Assembly (NCBI RefSeq): GCF_014198245.1
Contig: NZ_JACIHE010000020.1
Span: 1-64,000, forward strand
Direction of reading: 5' to 3'
Source of the DNA: Bradyrhizobium sp. cir1
GTDB taxonomy: Bacteria; Pseudomonadota; Alphaproteobacteria; Rhizobiales; Xanthobacteraceae
DNA: 64,000 nucleotides
Of the stretch, positions 56,895 through 64,000 are shown piece after piece (the stretch's first letter is position 1; each line of letters begins with the position of its first letter). The translations under genes were made by a program, and so were the position numbers. The notes below the pieces were generated by a model. That model saw only the letters and a list, made by a program, of their open reading frames with translations, was not told where the DNA came from and made no database searches.

Positions 56895-57290
56895 GGCCTT
56901 TCCGGGCGCCATGGTGCAGGCCCAGTTTTTCGACGCCCAGCTTCCCGGGCATGATCAGATGACAACGCGGCTAGCTCCTCCATTCGACGCATTCCTGATC
57001 AGGTTTCCAAAGGTCCACCGTGTCGAAAGTCCCCTGCCCGTTCTGACCTGCGCCGATCCTGACGACTACAAGGAATCGGCGGAGTCGCTTGAATTCTCTG
57101 GGACCGGCTTGGGGACCTGGCTAACTGGGTCGACAGCCCCGAGAAGGTGCTGGAGTCCTGGAGAAACCGTTTTGTCTTTGCCGTCGAGGATCCCGACGGT
57201 GGTCATCCCGGCCTGCGCATGCCGCAAATCGGCGTCCTTCATGCCATCGCCGCCCATTTCTCGGTGGGTAACCTCGTAAATCGACAGGAG
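56895..57290 (+). pseudogene. N-terminal remnant of a DEAD/DEAH-box helicase-like protein
   Basis: The first frame reads FFDAQLPGHDQMTTRLAPPF, then AFLIRFPKVHRVESPLPVL and ESAESLEFSGTG. A shift near 57100 continues WVDSPEKVLESWRNRFVFAV and GLRMPQIGVLHAIAAHFSVG. This is the start of a large helicase-type protein of accessory islands, just before the expected ATP-binding motif, which is lost. The remnant follows DUF736 debris, as often in decayed integrative elements. Confidence 0.6.
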
Positions 57291-58160
57291 CCTGCCGTAG
57301 CACCGGTTGCAAAGGCGCCTGGACCAGTCATCCCCGTAGACGGTTATGAGTTTTGATTTCTGGACTGCCCACATCGGAAACGGCTGAATGCCGCACTTTG
57401 GACGAGCCTGTACTGCTGCAGGGGGCCGCGCGGCGGATAGACCTTTCAATCTCAAGTGGTACTCGCTTCATGGCAAGTCCTGGCCCATGCTCGGTGCATC
57501 AATACGACCGGCGTCGGAGATATCCGCCCAAATCGACCGATCTCCACCTGCTTCACGCTCGGAAGTATGGGCACTAATGCGCTCGACCCCTTTTGGTGAA
57601 CGAAGAAGTCTTTACTCGACTAGCGTCGATTTTTCGCACCATGGAGAATACCGCGCGTCCTATTCGTGACGCTCTCTCATCCTTCAATAGCCGCAATAGG
57701 AGACAGCTTGCACCGCGCCGCGATCTAACCGGAGACCTGGTATTATGGCAAACGAGCGCGGTAGTTGTTACCGTCTGGGGTGTTCGTCGGCTATCCCGGT
57801 TGATGGAGGACCTTCAGTCAAACAAACCGCTTAGGCCTGATGATGAACGAAACATCGACATGAACTGCGAGCCATACAGCGACACGTATCGGGAATAATC
57901 AAATGGGTAAAAGACTCTCCCACACGGAATATTGACTAGAAGTTAGCGGCAGACTGCCTGCATCGCCGTATCCAGCTTGTAGTAAGCGCGTAGCGCCCGC
58001 GAGCCGTAGCCGCAGATCGGATAAGGTCCTATCGCCATCGCCGCATGCGCTCCCAGACCTTGGTTTCTAATAGATCGGTCCGTAAGCGGAACGCGATCTC
58101 CGGTAATGAACTCAAGGCCTGACGTTGGTCCCCTCGCGCCATCGGATGGGGCGACGCAAT
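57291..58160. other. No recognisable gene
   Basis: About 870 bases, probably further decayed island DNA. The frame at 57593-57898 includes GDLVLWQTSAVVVTVWGVRR, with one hydrophobic stretch, but no family or ribosome-binding site supports it. Confidence 0.4.
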
Positions 58161-59111
58161 TCATGCCGCAATCAGTCCAACGTTGAGCCGCATGAAGACC
58201 TCGTCGATGGCATGCGCAAGCGCATAGTCGTTCAAAGGACTGACATCGTCCTCGCCCGCAAAGTGCAAGCCCACAGCCCTCCCTGTAGTGCGTTCGACCC
58301 ACAGCGAACCGGAGTCGCCCTCTAAGCTGAGCGCAGCGGCTGGCGCGGCGTTGTCCGGCACTAACCTGAATCCCTGCATCCATTCCGGTCCATCTCCGAA
58401 GCCGGTGTAGTCGATCCTATAGGTACCCGATACACCATCAACTAGCGCCCGCGAGACGCCAGACACCGCGCCGCTTTTAACGACGGACATCCCCAGAGCG
58501 GGGGCGACCGTGGCGGTCGAAACGAGCGCCGTACCGAACAACTGCTCGCTCAAATCGATGCCTTCGGAAACTCGTCCGAGAGCTGCATCAAACTGCTCCG
58601 ATAAGCGGAGCCACCTCTCCAACCTTGCAACTTCGTTTGGGGATTTGCTGCCCAGATCCATTGGCCCAGGCTGGCTGATAATGTCCCCGACTGAAGCTTC
58701 AGGACCGCCGCAGAGGACGTGCCAATTGCTCAACAGATAGCGCTCTTGAGTCGCGAGATCGCGAACGATAGCTCCTAGTGTACCTGTGGTCCGCTGCTTG
58801 AGATTGCCCACGCTGAGCCCCGGCTGCACGAGTCGCTGGGGCGCGCGCGGACTTGCGGCGTGAGGGCTATAGCCGATTTCCAGCACATCGACGTCGATGC
58901 CGTCGATGGTGTTCGGCAGTCTCTGGTCGATGGGCAGCCGCGACAGACGCTGCTTCCGATTCATATGAAATCGGACCGACAGCTTGTCGGTGCGTTTGCC
59001 GTCCTTGAAGGCGAACCCGTAGTCGACACCGCACACCCCTTCCAGCGACCGAGCCAGCCTTTTGGCTTTACTCAATGCGGTTACAGCGTTGGAAGATGGG
59101 GAACGCGCCAT
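58161..59111 (-). CDS. Trypsin-like serine protease
   Basis: The 316-residue protein has the chymotrypsin-fold triad: His in LLSNWHVLCGG, Asp in EQFDAALGRV, Ser in LEGDSGSLWVE. The N-terminal 95 residues are a separate basic domain (MARSPSSNAVTALSKAKRLA, then FKDGKRTDKLSVRFHMNRKQ). There is no obvious signal peptide, so it may be cytosolic, as in many bacterial trypsin-like proteases of conflict systems. The start at ATG 59111 is chosen because the conserved part begins there; an upstream in-frame start at 59234 overlaps the neighbouring gene. It lies 10 bases downstream of the cytochrome gene on the same strand. Confidence 0.75.
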   Translation of the reverse strand: MARSPSSNAVTALSKAKRLARSLEGVCGVDYGFAFKDGKRTDKLSVRFHMNRKQRLSRLPIDQRLPNTIDGIDVDVLEIGYSPHAASPRAPQRLVQPGLSVGNLKQRTTGTLGAIVRDLATQERYLLSNWHVLCGGPEASVGDIISQPGPMDLGSKSPNEVARLERWLRLSEQFDAALGRVSEGIDLSEQLFGTALVSTATVAPALGMSVVKSGAVSGVSRALVDGVSGTYRIDYTGFGDGPEWMQGFRLVPDNAAPAAALSLEGDSGSLWVERTTGRAVGLHFAGEDDVSPLNDYALAHAIDEVFMRLNVGLIAA

Positions 59112-59121
59112 TTCCGCACGA

Positions 59122-60447
59122 TTACTGCGAGCTGAACGGCACTGACCAAAGAAAATCCGTTCGCAATCTTCCAGTGGAGTAGGCGGGATCGCTCTGTAGA
59201 TCAGGCTTGCCGCGGAAGATCGGAAGGAAGACACGTCCCGCCTGGCCCTGCCAATCGGGCCGCCAAGCGGACCGGTTGTGGCAATTCATACAGTTGCTGA
59301 CCGTGCCGTTGCCCGACCCACCGTCCGGAAATCCGGCCTCCAGCCACGGATTGAAGGCGACATGCGGCTTTCCATCCGATTCGAGCGGTAGATCCAGGTC
59401 ATAGCTCGCGCTCATCAGAAAATTGCGCCAGACCCCGCCGACCTTGGCAGGCCGATCGGCAGCGAAACGCCCATCGTCGGGCCGATCGTGCCACCAGAAG
59501 GTCGCCCAAACCCAGTCGTCGATTTCCTTGGTGGTCAGATGGGTAGCCACTAGGACCACGTAGTCACCCTCCTGCAGCGGCCGCCCCAGCGCTATTTGCG
59601 CAGCTTGGGCGAGGCGACCATTCTGCATCGCGTTCTGGGCCGTCTGTGCATCGAGCTTGACCGCATGAAACGCATCGATTCCAACCAGATGTGCATCAGA
59701 AAACTGCTTGCCGAGAAAGAACACCGTCTTGGTCGCGTTCGAAGGAACGTTGGTCTGATTTGGGTCGACCGCGACGACGCGCGCCCAACTCGTGAATGGA
59801 TTGCCGGTCGGACGGGACGGATTGCTCTCAGGATCCCACACGGGCAATGCCGTGACTTGGTCCTTCGCAATAGGCCACCACACTGTCTTCAGTGAGACCG
59901 TTTCTGCAGGGAACGCCGGAATCATGCGGTTGCCCGGGACGACCGGATCCGTCGCACCGTTTGCCCGCAGCGCGTCAAGTTCGACTGTGAGATAGAGCCG
60001 ATTGGTGCGCACGTGCTTGTAGCCGGCGTAGTTATAGAGCACCTCTGACAAAAGAGCAGTCCCCGCAGCTTGCGGCACGAGTTCACCGGGCATAGCGGAC
60101 AATTGGGCCGGCTGCCGGAAGCGCCGCACCACACGGCGAGGTCCCAATGCCTGCGGCTCCGGCCCGACCTGGAAAACCTCCTCCTCAGAGAACCAGGTCT
60201 CGAAGATTGAGTATTTCCCATCGGGCGTCGTCTGCGTCATGCCCGCAAAGACGTTCCAGACGTGAAGACGCTGAGCGGAAAGATTTGCCGACGTCCGATA
60301 TTGCTCCAGGGTCTGCTTGCTTGCGGGAAAATCGAAGCCAGGCGGAATATCGAAGTATCCGGCTGGTGGCTGCTGCGCGAACGCCGCCATCGAACCGGAG
60401 AAAAACCAACCTGCGAGGAAGTAGAGAATGGATTTCGATGTATGCAT
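59122..60447 (-). CDS. Secreted c-type cytochrome-like protein
   Basis: The 441-residue protein starts MHTSKSILYFLAGWFFSGSM, a signal peptide cut near AFAQQ. It has one heme motif CMNCH in GTVSNCMNCHNRSAWRPDW near the C-terminus. The long N-terminal region is unlike common cytochromes and contains EIDDWVWATFWWHDRPDDG. GGGGGG precedes the ATG. It lies in a leftward group with a small cytochrome-associated protein and a multicopper oxidase, so it may accept or pass electrons from copper oxidation. Confidence 0.75.
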   Translation of the reverse strand: MHTSKSILYFLAGWFFSGSMAAFAQQPPAGYFDIPPGFDFPASKQTLEQYRTSANLSAQRLHVWNVFAGMTQTTPDGKYSIFETWFSEEEVFQVGPEPQALGPRRVVRRFRQPAQLSAMPGELVPQAAGTALLSEVLYNYAGYKHVRTNRLYLTVELDALRANGATDPVVPGNRMIPAFPAETVSLKTVWWPIAKDQVTALPVWDPESNPSRPTGNPFTSWARVVAVDPNQTNVPSNATKTVFFLGKQFSDAHLVGIDAFHAVKLDAQTAQNAMQNGRLAQAAQIALGRPLQEGDYVVLVATHLTTKEIDDWVWATFWWHDRPDDGRFAADRPAKVGGVWRNFLMSASYDLDLPLESDGKPHVAFNPWLEAGFPDGGSGNGTVSNCMNCHNRSAWRPDWQGQAGRVFLPIFRGKPDLQSDPAYSTGRLRTDFLWSVPFSSQ

Positions 60448-60479
60448 GAAACCCCCCAAAAAAGAACTAGGCGCGCTGC

Positions 60480-60752
60480 TCAGGGTTGGTATCCGCCGTC
60501 AATCCACGATTGAAATAGCGCAATCTTCTCCGCAGACCAGGGACCGTCCCCGCCCTTCGCGGGCGGCGGCGGCATCACCGGTCCGCCCTGCGCCTTCAAT
60601 CTGCGAAGAATCCCAGCTGCATTCGTCTTCACGTCGTCGTACTTTGAAAGATCGCAGAACCACCTCATGTGATCGATGTCCGTTTGTGTAAACAGTGGCT
60701 CTATATCCGCAGCAAATCCGACTTGCGGCTTCCCAGTTTCTGCATCCGACAT
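60480..60752 (-). CDS. Small cytochrome-like protein without a heme motif
   Basis: The 90-residue protein begins MSDAETGKPQVGFAADIEPL and ends with KIALFQSWIDGGYQP. The pattern DIDHMRWFCDLSKY, then MPPPPAKGGDGPWSAEK, resembles the C-terminal part of small cytochrome-associated proteins in which a WS-x-F-x-WI-x-G segment packs on heme partners, but no CxxCH is present. It lacks an export signal, so its location is unclear. It lies 33 bases upstream of the cytochrome gene ending at 59122, in the same operon. Confidence 0.6.
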   Translation of the reverse strand: MSDAETGKPQVGFAADIEPLFTQTDIDHMRWFCDLSKYDDVKTNAAGILRRLKAQGGPVMPPPPAKGGDGPWSAEKIALFQSWIDGGYQP

Positions 60753-60900
60753 TGACCCTGCTCCACTGCCGTCCCGGTAAATACCAGATAGAAGATGTGT
60801 CCCTCGGAGTTACCCCCACAACCTGTGGAAATGTATGTCTCGAGCTCGTTTGAACAATACGCACTTCTGCCGGTGAACGATGTTCGCTCTTGCGGTCCTA

Positions 60901-62964
60901 TCAATGCGCATGCGTGGCCGCTCGTGTGACGGCGACGCTCGATGCGGCGTTCGGCACGACTTCGACGTTAAGCATCATGCCCTGATCCTCATGATCGAGA
61001 ATATGACAGTGTAGAACATACTCCCCAATATAACGCGCATAGGTCGTGCGAAGCAGGATATGATAGTTCTGTTTGACGAATATTGTGTCGCGAAATACGT
61101 TCTTGAGATCGCAGTACTGGGGGTCTGGGGCGGGATTACCCTGTTTGTCCTTTAAGTCCAGCTCCGTACAACGGCCGTCAGCGGTAAAAATCGAGGCGCC
61201 CTTCGCATCCTTGATATCCATGATCTGAAACGGATTGACGTGGATATGAAAAATGTGGGCAGCGAGCGTCGAGGTCACGTTCCAGTCTTCCGTCGTTCCC
61301 AGAACCGGCTTGAAATCTACTCTTGACGGGTCATACAGCGCTCCGTTGACTTCAAAGCGCAGCGGCGCGCCCACCGGAAAAGAAATGTTGAAGCTGACGT
61401 CGCGCGTGCGGGCGATCGGCTGCTGGGAGAGATCCGTGTTCGGCGCGAAGGCCGTCAGATCGTCGTCGCGCAGCTGCTGCGCAATCGTGCCCGGCATAGT
61501 GGGGTCGGCTGCAATCAGGCTGTTGACTATGTAGGTCTTAAGATCGCCCTGCACTGGCGTTCCGCCGGTCACCCTGACCAGCGCAAGCAGCCGAGTGTCT
61601 TTCTGGCCTGGTCCCGGATTGACTACGCTAGACTGCTGAACGGATTGATCCAGGACGCAGAAGACGCCTTCGCTCGGAAATGCAATCAGCACGTCGCTAC
61701 GGTACGCCGGCTGCAGGATATTGATCATCTTAGCAGTGGCGCGCTTGCGGGTCAGACCATCAAGGGCGAACTCCCACGTCTGGACTACCTCACCTGATTT
61801 GCAGTGCTGGTCCACCCAGTTCGACTGTTCAAGTGCGCCAACCGGAACGGCGGCCAGCGCCGGATCGACGTCGGTGGCCTTGATGATCTGCAGAGCAACA
61901 GTGTCGCGCACGCCAGCGTGAATGATCCGCCAGCGCTGGATCTCGCCAGCACGAATAGCCTCGCCCTCGCCGGGCTTCCACTCGCCGAATTGGGGCTGCA
62001 TCTTGCCAGTAATCATCGTGTAATGCCCCGAGCTGCGCCAGGACCCGGGGCCGAACTGGGTCGAGTAATACTTCACTTCTCCTGACTTTCCGGGGGGACA
62101 ATACCAGACAGACTTGCCGCCGCTTGCAAGCTTGGTCGTGATGGTGTCCGAGTTAGGGTCGTCGAAGCAGGCGTAAGCAATCTGCTGCAACAGGAGGACA
62201 TTCTCTTTGAGATCGCCGCCGCCGCTGTTCTTGAGGATCGTGTCGATATCCGCGATACCACCGTTTTGCGGACGATCATCGAGGGTTCGCTTGCCCTTCA
62301 CAATCAGGGCTCCAACCATGCCGCTTGATACTTGGGCGGCCGTGGAGCCGTGCCGGTGCGAATGATACCAGAAGGTTCCTGCAGGATGATCGACCGGAAC
62401 GTTGACCTCGTATTCGAAGTTCTGGCCTGGTGGGTGTTCGAGCAGCACATTATCGCTGTTTCCGGTAGGCGAGACATGCAGCCCATGGAAGTGTAGATTG
62501 GTCGTGCTCAGGCAATTGGGCACTGAGTGAACGCGTCCCTCCGGGCTCGGACAATCCGTCGTATCCTCCACCGGCAGCTGATTGTGCAGCCGGATCCGCA
62601 CGCTCTGCGATGGGTATAGCGAAATACTCGGAGCGATCAGCGACCCGTTGTATGACCGCAGGTGCACCAAATCCTCGCCGCCAAAGTAAGGATTGGCTAT
62701 CTTCGTGTCGGTGTAATTGACGTTAAGGTCATAGGTCACGTCCTGCTGTGGCGCTAAAGCCGAGGGTGCCCTAAGGACCAGCAAGGATTGTCCGGGCGCC
62801 TTCTGTGGCGTGACTGGCTGAAGCTCCGCGGGGTTTCGGAACAATCGCGAGGTCATATCTTGCTGCTGCGCCAATGCTGACGCGACGCCACAGATGGAGA
62901 GTAGGCCAAGGGCAAGGCAAGAACGTACGCTCATAAGGTTGATGAACACTGGCTTGGCGCACAC
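60901..62964 (-). CDS. Secreted multicopper oxidase
   Basis: This 687-residue protein has all four copper-binding blocks in order: LHFHGLH, WYHSHRHGS, HIFHIHVNPF and VLHCHILDHEDQGMM, with the axial Met of the type-1 site. A signal peptide follows an unusual GTG start (62964) that is supported by GGAGGAG; a later ATG at 62934 also fits. Multicopper oxidases oxidise phenols or metal ions while reducing O2 to water. Its position upstream of cytochrome-related genes in one direction suggests an extracellular oxidation pathway. The substrate is unknown. Confidence 0.9.
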   Translation of the reverse strand: MCAKPVFINLMSVRSCLALGLLSICGVASALAQQQDMTSRLFRNPAELQPVTPQKAPGQSLLVLRAPSALAPQQDVTYDLNVNYTDTKIANPYFGGEDLVHLRSYNGSLIAPSISLYPSQSVRIRLHNQLPVEDTTDCPSPEGRVHSVPNCLSTTNLHFHGLHVSPTGNSDNVLLEHPPGQNFEYEVNVPVDHPAGTFWYHSHRHGSTAAQVSSGMVGALIVKGKRTLDDRPQNGGIADIDTILKNSGGGDLKENVLLLQQIAYACFDDPNSDTITTKLASGGKSVWYCPPGKSGEVKYYSTQFGPGSWRSSGHYTMITGKMQPQFGEWKPGEGEAIRAGEIQRWRIIHAGVRDTVALQIIKATDVDPALAAVPVGALEQSNWVDQHCKSGEVVQTWEFALDGLTRKRATAKMINILQPAYRSDVLIAFPSEGVFCVLDQSVQQSSVVNPGPGQKDTRLLALVRVTGGTPVQGDLKTYIVNSLIAADPTMPGTIAQQLRDDDLTAFAPNTDLSQQPIARTRDVSFNISFPVGAPLRFEVNGALYDPSRVDFKPVLGTTEDWNVTSTLAAHIFHIHVNPFQIMDIKDAKGASIFTADGRCTELDLKDKQGNPAPDPQYCDLKNVFRDTIFVKQNYHILLRTTYARYIGEYVLHCHILDHEDQGMMLNVEVVPNAASSVAVTRAATHAH

Positions 62965-63028
62965 TTACGTCTCCTCCGCAATCGGATAGCCGGGCAATCA
63001 ATGTTCTACAGCAGCCCTGCCAAGCCGA

Positions 63029-63631
63029 CTATTCGCGCTTGATCGCAATAAATGACGCAACGACACCTGCAGCCCCGCCATCATGCGGCCTGGCCCTAAT
63101 GACAGTACCAACCAGCGTTGGAATCTGATTCACCCCGTTCGGCCATTTCGGGGTCGTCGTAGCTCGATAATCGTATTCCCAGTTTGCGGTCGGCGTGCCA
63201 GCGCGGCCGGTGCCGAACAGCTCGACGGTGATGTCACCAGAGCTTGACGTCTGCATCGTGCCCTTCAAATCGAGCACATAGCCGCCGCCCATATCGAAGG
63301 TTCCGGTGACGTTTTTGCCGGACGGCTGATCGAACGCCATGATCCCCTCGCCGAAGATCAGACTCAGTGCCTTCGCGGCGCTATTGGCTGTCGATCCCTG
63401 CCCAAAAATAGCGGCCAGATTTCTGACCGCCGGCTCCGGATCATCGTTGACCGCTACATCAGCGCGATTGAGATAGCTGCGATACGTCCACTTTCCCGGC
63501 AGTGATGTATCCCAACTTGAGGATGGAGTAGCCGCCATGGGCGCAAGCATCAGTTGAGATTTGGTTTGCGCGGACGCAACGCTCGACGAAAGCAGCAGGT
63601 AAGCAAAAAACAGTAACGGGACTTTGCGCAT
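63029..63631 (-). CDS. Secreted hypothetical protein
   Basis: The 200-residue protein has a signal peptide (MRKVPLLFFAYLLLSSSVAS, cut near AQTKSQ). The mature part is beta-rich (GKWTYRSYLNRADVAVNDDP, then TGTFDMGGGYVLDLKGTMQ and GDITVELFGTGRAG) and could be a small barrel or sandwich. It sits 64 bases upstream of the multicopper oxidase on the same strand, suggesting it is exported with it. GGAAAG precedes ATG 63631. The family is not recognised. Confidence 0.7.
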   Translation of the reverse strand: MRKVPLLFFAYLLLSSSVASAQTKSQLMLAPMAATPSSSWDTSLPGKWTYRSYLNRADVAVNDDPEPAVRNLAAIFGQGSTANSAAKALSLIFGEGIMAFDQPSGKNVTGTFDMGGGYVLDLKGTMQTSSSGDITVELFGTGRAGTPTANWEYDYRATTTPKWPNGVNQIPTLVGTVIRARPHDGGAAGVVASFIAIKRE

Positions 63632-63649
63632 GGCCGCTTTCCGCGTCAC

Positions 63650-64000
63650 ACAATGAATTCACGCCGCAATGGTCGTAAGGTACCGGAGAGTGTATATTTT
63701 GTCCATACCTATTTGTGATAGTCGTCGCTACCTGTGCGCCGCTGGTTTGAAATCTGTTCTGGCGATGATTAACTCTTCCTCGGCCTCGTGCCGGCGCCGC
63801 TTCTGATCGCTCGGTTTGCTTGCGACGCGTATCCTATAATGCAGCCGCCGCACGAATCCGGTTGAACTTCTCATATCCGCGCCGAACTTCATCGCAAGGA
63901 TTGTTACAGATGCGGATATTCGGACCGTGCCAGGTTAGACTTCCATCTGTGAAGCTCTGTCCGGATCGTGGTCGACTACACGGCGATCGGCTCGGCTAGG
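63650..64000. other. Promoter side of the oxidase operon; no gene
   Basis: The 350 bases right of the leftward operon should hold its promoter, but no clear -35/-10 pair was recognised. No coding frame is supported up to the window end. Confidence 0.4.

Overview
The window reads as a genomic island or decayed integrative element from an alphaproteobacterium, most likely Bradyrhizobium or a close relative. The inference rests on the gene families: paired DUF6499/DUF2285 conjugation regulators, DUF736 debris, rhizobial-type IS256, IS21, IS630, IS66, IS3 and IS701 elements, repeated small XRE regulators, and many small rhizobial hypothetical proteins. I saw no housekeeping gene, rRNA, tRNA or CRISPR array. 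Single-base frameshifts are unusually common, so either pseudogene decay is heavy or the sequence has indel errors.

Layout. 1-8.8 kb: the end of an IS256 copy, two XRE regulators, a LysR regulator, an FseA/QseM-like conjugation-control pair with a probable programmed +1 frameshift, a TauD-like protein without its distal metal ligand, transposase debris and a degenerate receiver-EAL protein. 8.9-15.3 kb: a broken cytosolic FtsH-like AAA+/M41 protease gene, several unrecognised GC-rich genes, a HEPN/HipA deletion junction and a membrane protein. 15.8-19 kb: an IS21 element inserted into a serine recombinase gene. 19-20.5 kb: a three-gene operon of a zinc ribbon, a DUF5677 protein and an AbiU2/HEPN protein. 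21.8-23.9 kb: an IS256 element inserted into a coiled-coil gene; removing the element and one 8-bp duplication restores the frame.

24.6-48.4 kb is a patchwork of accessory genes with more AT-rich codons. It holds an alpha/beta hydrolase with a membrane anchor, coupled membrane proteins, broken NERD and sedolisin genes, and a PilZ protein. A possible ubiquitin-conjugation-like locus (an E2-like protein with a SEC-C tail and a beta-flower protein) faces a divergent XRE-ImmA regulator. Further on are a collagen-like secreted protein, and a lipoprotein, small basic protein and putative metalloprotein set in which two proteins end in the same short motif. A two-gene operon with a P-loop ATPase closes the region.

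49.3-63.6 kb is better preserved. A membrane patatin-like phospholipase and two c-type cytochromes (one RoxA-like di-heme) run rightward. After 2 kb of conjugative-element and helicase debris, a trypsin-like protease, another c-type cytochrome, a small cytochrome-associated protein, a multicopper oxidase and a secreted protein run leftward. Together these suggest an export-dependent redox or lipid-modifying function at the cell envelope.

The most novel-looking items are the E2-like locus (34.7-36.9 kb), the C-terminal VDP-x-P/DPF motif cluster (42.2-44.5 kb), the FseA/QseM-like pair (2.2-3.4 kb) and the zinc ribbon-DUF5677-AbiU2 operon (19-20.5 kb).
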